Below, one piece after another: positions 1 to 10,370 of a stretch of 64,000 nt of DNA (position 1 is its first letter; each line of letters starts with the position of its first letter). The notes under the pieces were generated by a model, which saw only the letters and a list, made by a program, of their open reading frames with translations, made no database searches and was not told the DNA's origin. The stretch lies in assembly GCF_017591425.1 (NCBI RefSeq), contig NW_024465751.1, positions 5,394,001-5,458,000 on the forward strand. Reading direction: 5' to 3'. Made by a program: the position numbers and the translations under genes. The DNA is from Ochotona curzoniae. Taxonomy: Eukaryota > Chordata > Mammalia > Lagomorpha > Ochotonidae.

Positions 1-636
1 CATGGAGCCATGATCTGAACCCCAGATGGATGCAATTATTACTGAGTGTTTTCAATCTACAGTTGAATCTAGGAATGTGGAATCTATAGGCACACATCAA
101 CATATTTCTACGAATGTATTTCATGTTGTCATTCTGAAGATTGTCCCTCAGTCTTCTAGTTTGTCTAACTGGCTATATCCGGAGTTTTATCTTGCTGAGA
201 TCATTCTGAATTTCAAAAATCTCTAGATTCCATACGTTCCTTTTCTATCACATTTTTAAAGGAATAGAGAAAACTATTAAATAGGCCTTAGTCCTTAGTT
301 TCTACTCCAGAAACCTCTCTCTTGACTCAGGACCATCAATATTCTTCATGTGTGCTATTCAATTGAATCCAAAGATCATCTGCCAATTATGTCATCCTGG
401 GCAGAACTTGTCAAAACTTTATCCAGGGGGACATCAAAAGAAGCTCTGTCAGGTCATTTCTGGAATCATTAATCAAGGACAAAGGAATGTGAATTGCACT
501 CTTGATTGAATTATAACGAAACCAGCTCTGTGCTCTCAGAATTTAACATTCCCAAATCTTAACGCCTTGATTAAATTTATTATAGATGGCAATACAGATT
601 TCTCAAGCAAATCCCAAACAGATTTTAAGGTAGATT
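1..636. other. Single-copy AT-rich DNA, no gene seen
   Basis: No open frame with coding character, no clear repeat-family match and no splice-site-bounded exon is apparent. It is ordinary intergenic or intronic sequence up to the direct repeat at 637-651. Confidence 0.5.
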
Positions 637-1483
637 AGATCAAAAGTTCTTTTCTAAAATTTGTTTCATTTTGTTTTTGACCATGTTTACATGATTGATC
701 AGGGTGGAAAGAACTGAGGGTTAGGGGAAAGTGGGTGTGGTCATTGTTTCCAAATTTTTTTTTCTTTTTCCTGTATTTGGGAGAAGGGGAGAGATAAGGG
801 GAGAAGCCGCACCCAGCCTTCCACCTCCCAATTTTCAGGGTTGGGGAACAGCCACCTGATATGAATCTAGAGTCCCCAACGTGGCGCATGCTCCAAGGGT
901 TCTGCCCAAGTGGTTTGGATAGTTTTGAAATGTTGTCGATCTTATCAATCCAAGGATGAGTGTGCATTCCAATGTCCATCTGCTGACATGGTCACCCATG
1001 TGCCCAGATATTTGTTGTCATCCTTAGGCTGGGGCGGTTATCCAATTTGTTCTGTCCTTCTTCCTCTGCTATGGTACCAGATGTCCTCTGCAGGGCCCAA
1101 TGGGCTGCCATATCCTCCATGTACATTTGGGTCAGCTGTCTACTGCTCCATTTTTTCCACTGAGGAGGCTTAGTTCTGACATGTGCACTCCACAGTCAGA
1201 ATACCAGTCCTGGATATGAGACCCCTCCATGTGTGCCATCTGCAGGCACTGGTGAGCTCACACACACCAAAAGTGAGCCACTAGGTAGCCAGTGAGTTTC
1301 CCCTGAACCATTGGCAGCTGGGCCAACCAAGCCAGGCCCAACCCAACCTCTTCTCCCAATGCCCAGGTCTCACAGATCCAGCATTCACCACACAGGCTGA
1401 CCCCAGAACCCAAGCCAGGCAAGCAGATCCCTCTGGACCCCTCATCCCCAAGGCTCACATATCCAGCAAGATCAAAAGTTCTT
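637..1483 (-). mobile_element. Unidentified L1-mobilised retroposon with perfect 15-bp target-site duplication
   Basis: The 15-mer agatcaaaagttctt occurs at 637-651 and again, identically, at 1469-1483. The 817 bp between them (652-1468) starts T-rich on the plus strand, as expected for a degraded poly(A) tail of a minus-strand retrocopy. The long duplication fits L1-type target-primed insertion, not an LTR element, whose duplications are 4-6 bp. Read on the minus strand, the insert opens with a partial internal repeat: GCTGGATATGTGAGCCTTGG, then about 110 bp later GCTGGATCTGTGAGACCTGG. I do not recognise the source. It has no SINE core, no L1 ORF and no long coding frame, only a 114-codon minus frame at 635-979 and a 112-codon minus frame at 1258-1596. 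It could be a retrocopied non-coding transcript or an L1 subfamily UTR. The identical duplications suggest a fairly recent insertion. Confidence 0.7.
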
Positions 1484-1594
1484 AAACACAGGAATTCATA
1501 AATTTTATTAGAAGTTGCAAATCTTAAAAACACTATGTAAAATATTATAGTTAGATGTACATGTGTGTTTTTCTTAGAACAGAGTTCCCAGCTC

Positions 1595-1665
1595 AAAAGT
1601 CTTCATTGCTCAAATCATGCTTCAACACTATAAACAGCTAAATAAAAAAATAAAAATAGATGAGA
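1595..1665 (+). mobile_element. Left flank of outer, older L1 insertion, ending in the inner L1 target site
   Basis: AAAAGTCTTCATTGCTCAA at 1595-1613 matches AAAAGTCCTCAGTGCTCAA at 8808-8826 at 17 of 19 bases. These look like the duplications of a 5'-truncated L1 whose 3' end lies at 8307-8807. The sequence 1614-1665 would be the start of that older copy, later split by the full-length L1. Bases 1652-1665 are the left copy of the inner L1 duplication. Confidence 0.55.
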
Positions 1666-1853
1666 GGGGCACCAAGATGGCTGACATAGGAGGAAGGCTG
1701 TGAGGGAGAGCGCAGTGAGAGAGGGATAGAATGCTACAGAAGCAAAGAGGAACAGCAAAGAGGAACAGCAAAGAGCCGCAGGGAGAAGTGCGTGAAGTTC
1801 CCTGGACAGTGTGGAACCAACAAGATCCACACAACTCGGAAGAACAATGAGAA

Positions 1854-1888
1854 CAAAACAAAACAAAACAAAACAAAACAAAACAAAA
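1854..1888 (+). repeat. (AAAAC)n simple repeat inside L1 5' UTR
   Basis: Seven near-perfect AAAAC units in a row, followed by AAAAGG. It lies within the L1 5' UTR and belongs to the element. Confidence 0.9.
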
Positions 1889-2099
1889 GGCAGGGAAGAT
1901 GGTGTCCTGCTCCAGACCTGCTGAATCAACTTTAAGGGCAGCTGACAGGAGACGCAGCTGACCCAGAGACAAGTAAGCCTGGAGGGCTCATCACTGACAA
2001 AGGTCCTCAACAGCAGCAGAGGCAGACTGCAAAAGCCTGAGGTTTGGGTGAGCCAGGGAGGGACAGCAGTGGGTCAGCAGCTCCTGGAGCTCACCCTCC

Positions 2100-2860
2100 A
2101 GGGGCAAGCACAAAGCCTGAGCCTCTTTGGTGCTCCTCTCCCCACCCTTTCCTGCGGAGGTTCCAGCTTCTGAGGACACAGAGCAAGTGCCTTGAAACTG
2201 CTGAAACTGTGTCTTGGAGGTGGCGCACGGTGCTCCTGTGTGCTGAGGAGGCACAGAGAAAGCGCCCTGAATACTCCCACGCTGTGTGGACCTATGCACC
2301 TCAGTGCATAGAAGCTCCCAGAGAGTGTCTGGAACCCCCCCCCCCACGCCCTACTATCCTGTGCATGGGGGACACACCAGGAGGGCTCTGAACACCCCTG
2401 TGCCACTCTGTGTAGACCCACCACACAGGAGCCGCTCCCACAGGGTGCCTGGTTCACTCCTCGACCACAGTCCCGTACGTGGGTGACACACCAGGTGGGC
2501 TCTGAAAAATCCCCCGCGGGGCCAGGCTGTGCGGACCCGCGCAGGAGAAGCTCACAGAGAGCAGGAACCCTCCACGCCCTGCAGTCCCTGGCACTGAGGA
2601 CACACCGAGAAACCACCTAGAATCTTCCATGTCCTGTGGACCCCCATGCAGGGGGCGCACCCAAAGAGTGCCTTCATTCCTCCATGTCCTGGGGTGACGT
2701 ACCTGTAGAGGAGGCACTGAGAGTGTGCTTGAATCCACTGGGCCTTGGAGGTGGTGCCCTGCAGTCCTGTGCACGGAGGACACACCAAAAGTGCCTTGAA
2801 TATTCCTGCACCCTGCTACTCCACACCTGCAGGCTCCAATCTCTGTAGGATAGCCCTTGA
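2100..2860 (+). repeat. Degenerate tandem repeats in L1 5' UTR
   Basis: A module built around GGACACACC(n)GAG...TGCCTTGAAT recurs near 2178, 2250, 2370, 2485, 2598, 2715 and 2788, each followed by a CCCTGTGTGGACCC-like block. Units vary from roughly 55 to 115 bp and are imperfect. This resembles the monomeric 5' UTR organisation of rodent L1, but with shorter, more diverged units. The repeats keep the minus strand open for 180 codons (2074-2616), which I treat as a by-product. Confidence 0.6.
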
Positions 2861-2912
2861 AGACCCCTCAACACATGGGTGCCTTGGCCTCTCCAAAAGA
2901 TACATTAACGCA

Positions 2913-3972
2913 ATGGGAAGAACTATCAGAAAAAGTAATGATCCAGATGAAAGAGCCAGCACCCCACCAAAAAAGGGCCAAAGCCAATATCTATTTCAGA
3001 GATGCAAGATGAAGACATGGAAGCTTTACCAGACAAGGAATTTAAAAAATTAATGATAAAATTTGTCCGAGACAATGAGAAGAAGTGGGAATACTTCAAG
3101 GAATTCAAGAACCACATAGTCACAGAAATACAACAAGTCAAAAACAAAATTCTTGATTTGGAACACAAAGTTGCAAGTCTGACCAAGAGAATAAATACAG
3201 GAGAAGAAAGGATCTCTGAAACGGAAGACACTCAAAATGAAGATACCCAGTTCATTAAACAGCTGGAGAAAAGCCTCAGCAAAGCCAATAAAACGATACA
3301 AGAAATGAAAGACCACCTTAGAAAATCAAATATCAGGATCATTGGCCTTCCCGAAGGAGTGGAAGGAGAGTCAGGAATGCAAATGGTGCTCGACGAAATT
3401 ATACAGGAAAACTTCCAAAACACTTGGAATATGAATCCAGCCCAAATCAAGGACAGTCAGATGACTCCCAACAGATACTACCCAAAGAGATCTTCACCCA
3501 GACATATGGTGCTCAAGTTCCACTCCAACGAAGACAAAGAAAGATCCTGAGACAAGTATGAAGCAGAGAAAAGATCACATATGGGGGAAAACCAATCAGA
3601 ATCACTGCGGACTTCTCTAAAGAGACCTTCCAGGCAAGAAGAGAATGGACAAAGATCTTCCAAATCCTGAATCAGAACAACTGTCAGCCAAGAATAATGT
3701 ACTCAGCAAAGATCTCATTTGTATATGAGAATGAAATCAGATACTTCCATAGCAAAGAAAAACTAGAAGAATATGCCAACACAAAACCAGCTCTACAAAA
3801 TCTCCTTAGAAATGCGCTAAATCAGAAAAAAAGGAGGCAAACCATAAGCAACGATGGCAAACAGGAAGGTCTCATCACTAAAGTCCACACAAAGAGGGGC
3901 AATTACACAGATACCAACACCCACAAAAACTCACACGCATGGAGAGGCAAAATTGCAACATCTCAATATTAA
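2913..3972 (+). pseudogene. L1 ORF1 (RNA-binding chaperone protein), disrupted
   Basis: ORF1p of L1 forms trimers through a coiled coil and coats L1 RNA in the cytoplasmic RNP. The likely start is ATG 2913, opening MGRTIRKSNDPDE. Reading shifts frame near 3000, then runs open at 3002-3550 through a charged heptad-rich coiled coil (about 3040-3290) and the start of the RRM domain (IRIIGLPEGVEGE). A further frameshift near 3545 and a TGA near 3558 break the C-terminal domain. The third frame resumes with the conserved QARREW block and SAKISFVYENEI, and ends with the stop at 3970-3972. The motif RHMVLKF replaces the human RHIIVRF. With at least two frameshifts and an internal stop, no functional protein is expected. 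The reading frame overlaps the start of ORF2 by about 30 bp. Confidence 0.9.
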
Positions 3973-6900
3973 CACTTAACACAAATGGCCTGAACTCATC
4001 AATCAAAAGGCATAGATTAATGGAATGGATCATCAAACAGGACCTAATTATCTGTTGCTTACAAAAGACACATCTAATCAGAAAAGACGCTAAGAAGCTG
4101 AAAGTGAAGGGATGGAAAAAGATATTCCATGCCAGTGGATGAGAAAAAAAAGGCTGGGGTAGCTGTCCTAATTTCAGGTGATATAGACTTCAATGTGACA
4201 AACATCAAAAGGGACAGAGGTCATTTTATATTGGTGAAAGGGAAGATCCAACAGGAAGTAATTACCATCTTGAACATTTGTGCACCAAATTCCAACGCAC
4301 CTAGTTATGTGAAGCAATGACTTACAGACTTACGGGGAGACATAGATATGCACTCAATAATTGTAGGTGATCTCAATTCCCCATTAACACCAATAGACAG
4401 ATCAACTAAACAAAGACTCAACAAAGAAACAACAGAGCTCACAGGAACAATAGAACAATTGGACTTGGTACACATTTTTAGAACTTTTTATCCTAAGGCC
4501 ACAAACTATACATACTTTTCAGCAGCACATGGCACCTTCTCCAGGATTGACCACATGATAGGACACAGAGCAAATCTAAATAGCTTCAAAAAAGATAGGA
4601 ATCATACCATGTACAGTCTCAGACCACCATGGAATGAAACTGGAAATCAACAATTTAAAATGCTCCAGGAAATATAGAAACTCTTGGAGGTTGAACAATA
4701 TGCTGTTAAATGAACAATGGGTCAGAGAAGAAATTAAAGATGAGATCAAAAAATTTATGGAAACGAATGAAAACTCGGATACAACATTCCAAAACTTGTG
4801 GGACACCGCCAAAACAGTGCTACAGGGTAAACTCATCACAATTAGAGCTCATATCAAGGCCCAAGAAAGACGCCAAATATAGGAATTAAGCACAAACCTC
4901 CAGGAATTGGAAAAACAACAGCAGAAGAGCCCCCCACACAATAGGAAACAAGAAATCATCAAAACAATGGAGGAGATAGGCCAAATAGAAATTTAAAAAA
5001 AAAACTATACACAAAATCAATGAGTCAAAAAGCTGTTTTTTGAAAAGATAAACAAAATAGACATCCCACTGGCACGACTCACCAAAAAAAAAAAAAAAAA
5101 AAACCAAGAGAAAGCAAGAAATAACAGCATCAAGAATGAAAAAGGCAACATAACAACAGACACTGCAACCATTAAGAAAATAATTAGAAATTACCACAAA
5201 GAGCTGTACCCCAACAAATTAGAAGACCACCAAGAAATGGAAAAGTCCTTAGACTCCCGCCACCTACCACGACTTAACCCAGAGGCATCCAAAGATCTGA
5301 TCAAACCCATAACTGAAGCAGAGATTGAATCATTAATTAATGACCTCCCAACAAAGAAAAGCCCAGGCCTGGACGGTTTCACCACAGAATTCTACAAAAC
5401 ATTCTGAACAGAACTAACCCAAATCCTCTACAAACTCTTCAAAACAATAGAAAAGGAAGCAGCCCTTCCAAACTCAATCTATGAAGCCAATATCACCTTA
5501 ATCCCAAAACCGGATCGAGAGTCAACAAAGAAGGAAAGCTACAGACCTATCTCTCTGATGAACATTGAAGCTAAGATTCTCAACAAAATCCTAGCCAATA
5601 GAATTCAAAAAAAAAAAAATCAGACAGATCATTCACCTGGGTCAAGTAGGATTCATCCCTGGAATGCAGGTGTGGTTCAACATTCGGAAATCCATAAATG
5701 TGATACACCACATCCAAAAACTGAAAAACAAGAATTACATAATAGTATCTATAGACACAGAAAAAGCCTTCGACAAAATCCAATGCCACTTCAAGCTAAA
5801 AACCCTAACCAGGTTAGGCATAGAAGGAACAATCCACAACATAATCAAAGCAATATACAAAAAACCCAATGCCAGCATCATACTGAGTAGAGAAAAACTG
5901 GAGCCCTTCCCACTGAGATCTGAAACAAGACAAGGATGTCCGCTATCTCCACCGCTATTCAACTTAGTCCTAGAGGTTCTCACTGAGGCCATAAAACAAG
6001 AAAAAGAAATCAAAGAAATTCAAATGGGAAATGAAGAAGTCAAACTTTCACTATTCATGGATGACATGATCCTTTACATAGAAAAACCAAGAGACTCAAT
6101 GCAGAGACTGCTAGAACTTATACAAGAGTTTGGTAGAGTGGCAGGGTACAAAATTAATGAACGAAAATCAACAACCATAGTGTAGGCAAACATCCCCAAG
6201 ATGGAAGAAGATCTAACCAGCAAGATACCATTCAAAGCAACAGAGAAAAGTATGAAGTACCTAGGAATAAATCTAACCAAAAATGTAGGAGACCTTTTTG
6301 AAGAAAACTACAAACTATTTTAAAAAGTAATTGAACAAGACTTCAAAAGATGGAATAACATCCCATGCGCCTGGATAAGTAAAATCAATATCATTAAATT
6401 GTCAATACTACCTAAAACAATATATACATTCAACGAAACCCCAATCAAATTGCCCAAAACATTTTCATGGAACTGGAAACAATGATACAAAGGTTCATCT
6501 GGAAAGACAAAAAACCACGAATAGCTAGAACCAACCTGAGGAAAAAGAAGTTAGCAGGGGGAATCACAGTTCCGGACCTCTGAACATACTGTAGGGTAAT
6601 CATCATCAAAACAGCATGGTACTGGCACAAAGATAGAGAGGAAGATCAACAGAGCAGAATAGAAGCAACAGAAGGGAGCCAACGCAATTACGGCCAAATA
6701 ATCTTTGACAAAAAGACAAATGACAATCCAGGCAAATGGGAAGGTCTCTTCAATAAATGCTGTTGGGACAACTGATTGATAGCCTGCAGAAACAAAAAAA
6801 TAGACCTGCATCTATCACCATACACTAAGATCAAATCTGAATGGATAAAAGACCTAAAACTACATCCAGAAACCTTCAAATTATTGGAAGAAAATGTTGG

Positions 6901-7765
6901 AAATACCCTGCAAGATCTAGGGGTTGGTTCTGACTTCCTAAAAAGGACACCAAAAGCAATAGCAATCAAGACTAAAATAAACAAATGGGACCTCATCAAA
7001 CTAAGAAGCTTCTGCACAGCAAGGGAAACAATTAACAAAGTAAAAAAGCAACCCACAGAATGGGAGAAAATCTTTGCACACTACATAGGTGATAGAAGGC
7101 TAATCTCCAGAGTATACAAAGAACTCCAAAACAACCAAAATACCAAAACAAACAAGCCATTCAAAAAATAGGCATGGGAAATGGGCAGACATTTCACAAA
7201 GGAACAAGTCCAAATGGCAAACAAACACATGAAAAAATGCTCCAATTTCCTGGCAATAAGAGAAATCAAAATTAAAACATCAATGAGGTACCACCTGACG
7301 CCAGTAAGATTGGCCCACATACAGAGAAACACCAACAACACTTGTTGGCAAGGATGTGGGGAAAAGGGAACCCTACTCCATTGCTGGTGGGGCTGCAGGT
7401 TAGTATATCCTCTATGGAAATCAGTTTGGAGAATACTTAACTCAAAATCTGCATACCATATGATCCAGCAATAGCACTCCTAGGAATATATTCAAAACAC
7501 CTGTTTCACAACAAACCAACATGCACCCCTATGTTCATAGCAGCACAATCAGTAATTGCAAAAACATGGAAGCAACCAAAATGCCCATCAGCAGGATACT
7601 GGATAAGAAAGCTATGATTCATCTACTCCATGGAATACTACTCAGCTATTAAAAAAAAACAAAATGCAGTTCTTTGTGGCTAAATGGGCCCAACTGGAAA
7701 CCATACAGCTAAGGGAAATAAGTCAATCCCAAAAGGTAAGATACCACATGTTTCTCTTAATTTAA
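3939..7765 (+). pseudogene. L1 ORF2 (endonuclease / reverse transcriptase), disrupted
   Basis: ORF2p nicks target DNA and reverse-transcribes L1 RNA at the nick. The start at ATG 3939 gives MERQNCNISILTLNTNGLNS, matching the L1 endonuclease N-terminus. The endonuclease region runs to about 4640 with VGDLNSPL in place of the usual GDFN; a frameshift lies near 4135 and a TGA at 4318. The reverse transcriptase spans about 5200-6300. It has PTKKSPG(L)DGF, then a TGA at 5405-5407, then motif A (AFDKIQ), RQGCPLSP, and motif C as FMDD at 6054-6065. The C-terminal cysteine knuckle (CWQGCGE...HCWWGC) is at about 7340-7400. The frame ends with TAA 7763-7765. There are many other shifts and stops (for example 4882, 6185, 7171, 7474), so the product is dead. 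Confidence 0.92.
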
Positions 7766-8292
7766 CTTGTAATTTTTTTCCTTCTTTTTGAACCTGTAAT
7801 TAATACTGTCTCAACCCATGTGTTTTTGAAAAATTGTAAACCCTACTAAACTTTCAAAACCTTGTGCTTCACCCCTAATATAACTGTTACACACCTCAAT
7901 TGCTGAAATGTCAATGGAGTAGTCACAGGATGCGGTTAAGAACCTGCATTATTTTTAATAGATTGTTCACTCAATATTATATCAATTAATACCATAACAT
8001 TGTATATTGCTGCCAATGATATGTTGGGGCTTTTGATTGATTGGGTTTTTACTCTGTTGGCTCTACCTTCAGACCAGAGAAGTTCTCCCCAAAAAGCCGT
8101 TGAACTTATCTGAACAATAAGATGCTGTCTCTATGCTTGGTATATGCTTGCAATGAAGGAATCTCAACTGAACTTGAACTGTGGTCACGCAACAAGGTGG
8201 AGGAATCCACCATGGGGGAGGGTTAAAGGAGGGGTGGTGGGAATCCCAGTACCTATAAAACTGTGTCACATAATACAATGTTATTGAAAAAA
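7766..8292 (+). mobile_element. L1 3' UTR and A-tail
   Basis: Non-coding 3' end of the full-length L1. It ends with a G-rich block (GGGGGAGGG...AGGAGGGGTGGTGGGAAT), then ACTGTGTCACATAATACAAT and an A-run. The same 3' UTR recurs at 8380-8757 and, more diverged, at 12640-12970, which defines it as the active 3' end of this lineage. It differs from the rabbit L1 3' end as I recall it. Confidence 0.85.
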
Positions 8293-8306
8293 AAAAATAG
8301 ACGAGA

Positions 8307-8826
8307 CAGCTGAATAGTAATCTATAGCCATTTTGAGGGGTATGGAATCCGGTTGAATATAAACCAAAAATTGAAATGTCTATGAAGAAGTCACAGGATG
8401 TAGTTAAGAACCTATTTTCCTATTGACATATTGTTAATCAATACCGTGTCAATTAATGCCATAATGTTGTAAATTGTTGTTGATGTTATGTTGGGGCTTT
8501 TAATTGATTGGGATGATACTTCGCTGGCTTTACCTTCAGACCAGAGATGGTCTCACCAAGAAATTGTTGAACTCACTAGGATAATAAGATGCTGCACTTT
8601 ATGCTTGGTAAATACTTCCAATGAAAGAACCTCAACTGAATTTGAACTGTGGTAATGCAGCAAGGTGGAGAAATCCACCATGGGGAGAGGGTTCGGGGAG
8701 GGGTGGGGGGAATCCCAGTGCCCATAACACTGTGTCACATAATGCAATGTGATTAATAATAATAAAAAGAAGAAAGAAATATAGGCCCGAGATTGCAAAA
8801 AAAAAAAAAAAGTCCTCAGTGCTCAA
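8307..8826 (+). mobile_element. 5'-truncated older L1 3' end, with possible short 3' transduction
   Basis: From about 8370 the sequence is a close second copy of the L1 3' UTR at 7895-8281. After the usual terminus there is an A-rich stretch, then a short non-L1 segment (TATAGGCCCGAGATTGC, about 8780-8796), then a pure A-run to about 8810 and the right direct repeat at 8808-8826. An A-tract, a unique bit and a second A-tail is the pattern of a small 3' transduction. The full-length L1 landed within this copy. Confidence 0.75.
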
Positions 8827-9481
8827 CGCTACTCCCAAGTAAGGTTAAATATCGATTTTCAATCTAACCACGCAAAAAGATATGAACTCATTGCTCTTGC
8901 AAGAATAAAGGATGAAAGAGAAAATGTGGGAAGGAGAATGATTGATCAGAATGCTTTAAGGAATAGGCAAAGTTACATTTCAGCATTTTTTCCTTTGCTT
9001 TACAGGTTTTATACTTAGATATGCAGTGTGAAAAACCTTTATGCAACAAAGATATATCACACTAAGATTAAAGATATGATAATTTTAGTTTATACCTCAC
9101 AGGGGTTAGGAAGAAAGGACAAGAAGGAGAAAAAGGAGAGAGAGAAGGGCAACAATTGAAGAACACCGGCAATTGTGCCTGCTGCGCAGAACAAACTCTA
9201 GCTGGTGGCATGCCTGTTTGTGAATAAAAACTTACGCATTTTCTGTTTGTTTGGTGAACTCAGTTTGCAAGCACCATCCGTCCATGAAGATTCCTAGCTC
9301 TGTGTGATTCCAATGCTTGACTTTATATCCAGCTACATGGTTTCCAATACTAAAGCCTTTGCCAGCTGCCCAAGTCAGGGAAAATGATTTTGCAATCCTG
9401 CAGGGAAAGCTGGGCAGATGGGCCTTGCTGAGAGTCAGTGCTTCCATTTCTGAAGTGGCCAATTCCTGTTCTGCTAGAGAC
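8827..9481. other. Single-copy sequence with a GA-rich patch
   Basis: There is no recognisable gene. A purine-rich patch lies at about 9112-9155. The minus frame at 9232-9666 (144 codons) runs into the SINE at 9482 and has no coding signature. Confidence 0.4.
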
Positions 9482-9782
9482 TTATTTTGTTTATTTGAGA
9501 GATTGACACACAGAGGAAGACATAATATTCCTTCTATAGGTTGATTCCTCAAGTGTGGCTGGAGCTGGGCCACTCTGAAGTCAGGAGCTGCTCTCCGTAC
9601 TGATCCCCAACTTGGACGACAGGGCCCACGGACGCTGGCCATCCACAGATGCATGCCCAGGCTCATTGGCAGGGAGCCATATTGGAAATGAAATAGCTGG
9701 CACTGAGGCCTCTGCTTTGATATGGAATGCTCCCCTTATAACAGGTAACCTAACCTGCTGGGATGCAATATCAGCTTCTAAA
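9482..9782 (-). mobile_element. C-SINE (tRNA-derived lagomorph SINE), old copy
   Basis: The plus strand reads the reverse of the C-SINE: TTATTTGAGAGATTGACACACAGAGGAAG, then a drifted core (GGCTGGAGCTGGGCC, CAGGAGCTGC) and CTGGGATGCAATATC near the head. Divergence is high, so it belongs to an older subfamily. Edges are approximate. Confidence 0.65.
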
Positions 9783-10127
9783 ATAGTTGATCTATTACTA
9801 ATCTACAGAAGGGAAAGTGTAATGGTTTGTTGGCCAGATTTGTTTCCTCTCCCCTCCCCACATGGCAATAGAATTCTCTTTTTATGGGTCCAATTCTGTC
9901 ACCCCACCAGCTCACGTCTACTTGCACTCCCATCCACGTGCCCCTCATGTAACTGATTCCCACTCTCCTTAATTTCATACACAATTGCTCAAATATCTGA
10001 TGATCTAGGAAGACACTTCTGACATCTTAAATTCACCTTTTTGTATCCTTATGCTAGTGAAGAAATCGAAGATAGTAGTTGTTATGAAATGGTGGAGCTT
10101 AGTTCTTCTTTTTTTAAGAAAAGTGGC
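9783..10127. other. Single-copy sequence between two SINEs
   Basis: Nothing coding or repetitive is recognised here apart from short T-runs next to the following SINE tail. Confidence 0.4.
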
Positions 10128-10370
10128 TTTTTTTTTAAGATTTATTTATTTGAAAGCAAGTTACAGAGAGATATGAAGAGAAAGAGATTTCCTTTTTCAC
10201 TGCCCAGCAATTGGGCCAGACTGAAGTCAGGATCCCCAAGTCCCTACTGGGCTCCCCTCTGCTGCCTTCCCAAGCACACGCACAGGGTGCTGGATCACCA
10301 GCATGGTAAGCCCATGGCATGCGGGCTTCTCAAGCAGTGACTTTGGGCACCACAGTGCTTATCCTGGCAG
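10128..10370 (-). mobile_element. C-SINE, old copy
   Basis: A T-run and AAGATTTATTTATTTGAAAG begin the reversed tail. The core follows with GGGCCAGACTGAAGTCAGGA and TGCTGCCTTCCCAAGCACAC, and the head with GCAGTGACTTTGGGCACCAC. The GAAAGC...ACAGAGAGA tail is of the older, rabbit-like type. Confidence 0.7.

Larger units (their letters stand above)
1666..2912 (+). promoter_or_regulatory. L1 5' UTR / internal promoter region with YY1 site
   Basis: In L1 the 5' UTR carries the internal RNA polymerase II promoter. CAAGATGGC at 1673-1681 is a textbook YY1 site at the same distance from the element start as in human L1, where it sets accurate initiation. The UTR is much more GC-rich than the surrounding DNA. 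An (AAAAC)n tract follows at 1854-1888, then a region of degenerate tandem repeats up to about 2860. Promoter function is inferred from family knowledge. Confidence 0.75.
1666..8292 (+). mobile_element. Full-length LINE-1 (L1), degenerate, with target-site duplication
   Basis: The element has the full L1 layout: a 5' UTR of about 1.25 kb, ORF1, a short overlap, ORF2, a 3' UTR of about 0.5 kb and an A-tail. Its first bases, GGGGCACCAAGATGGCTGAC, mirror the human L1 start with its YY1 site. A direct repeat AAAAATAGAYGAGA flanks it (1652-1665 and 8293-8306, one mismatch). Total length is about 6.6 kb, typical for an intact mammalian L1. Both ORFs carry several frameshifts and in-frame stops, so this copy is dead, but it is old enough only to be damaged and not fragmented. 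It is nested in an older L1 3' end. Confidence 0.93.

Noticed and set aside
1615..2010. 131-codon minus-strand frame
   Set aside because: Antisense to the L1 5' UTR, with a Phe/Val/Leu run made by the (AAAAC)n tract.
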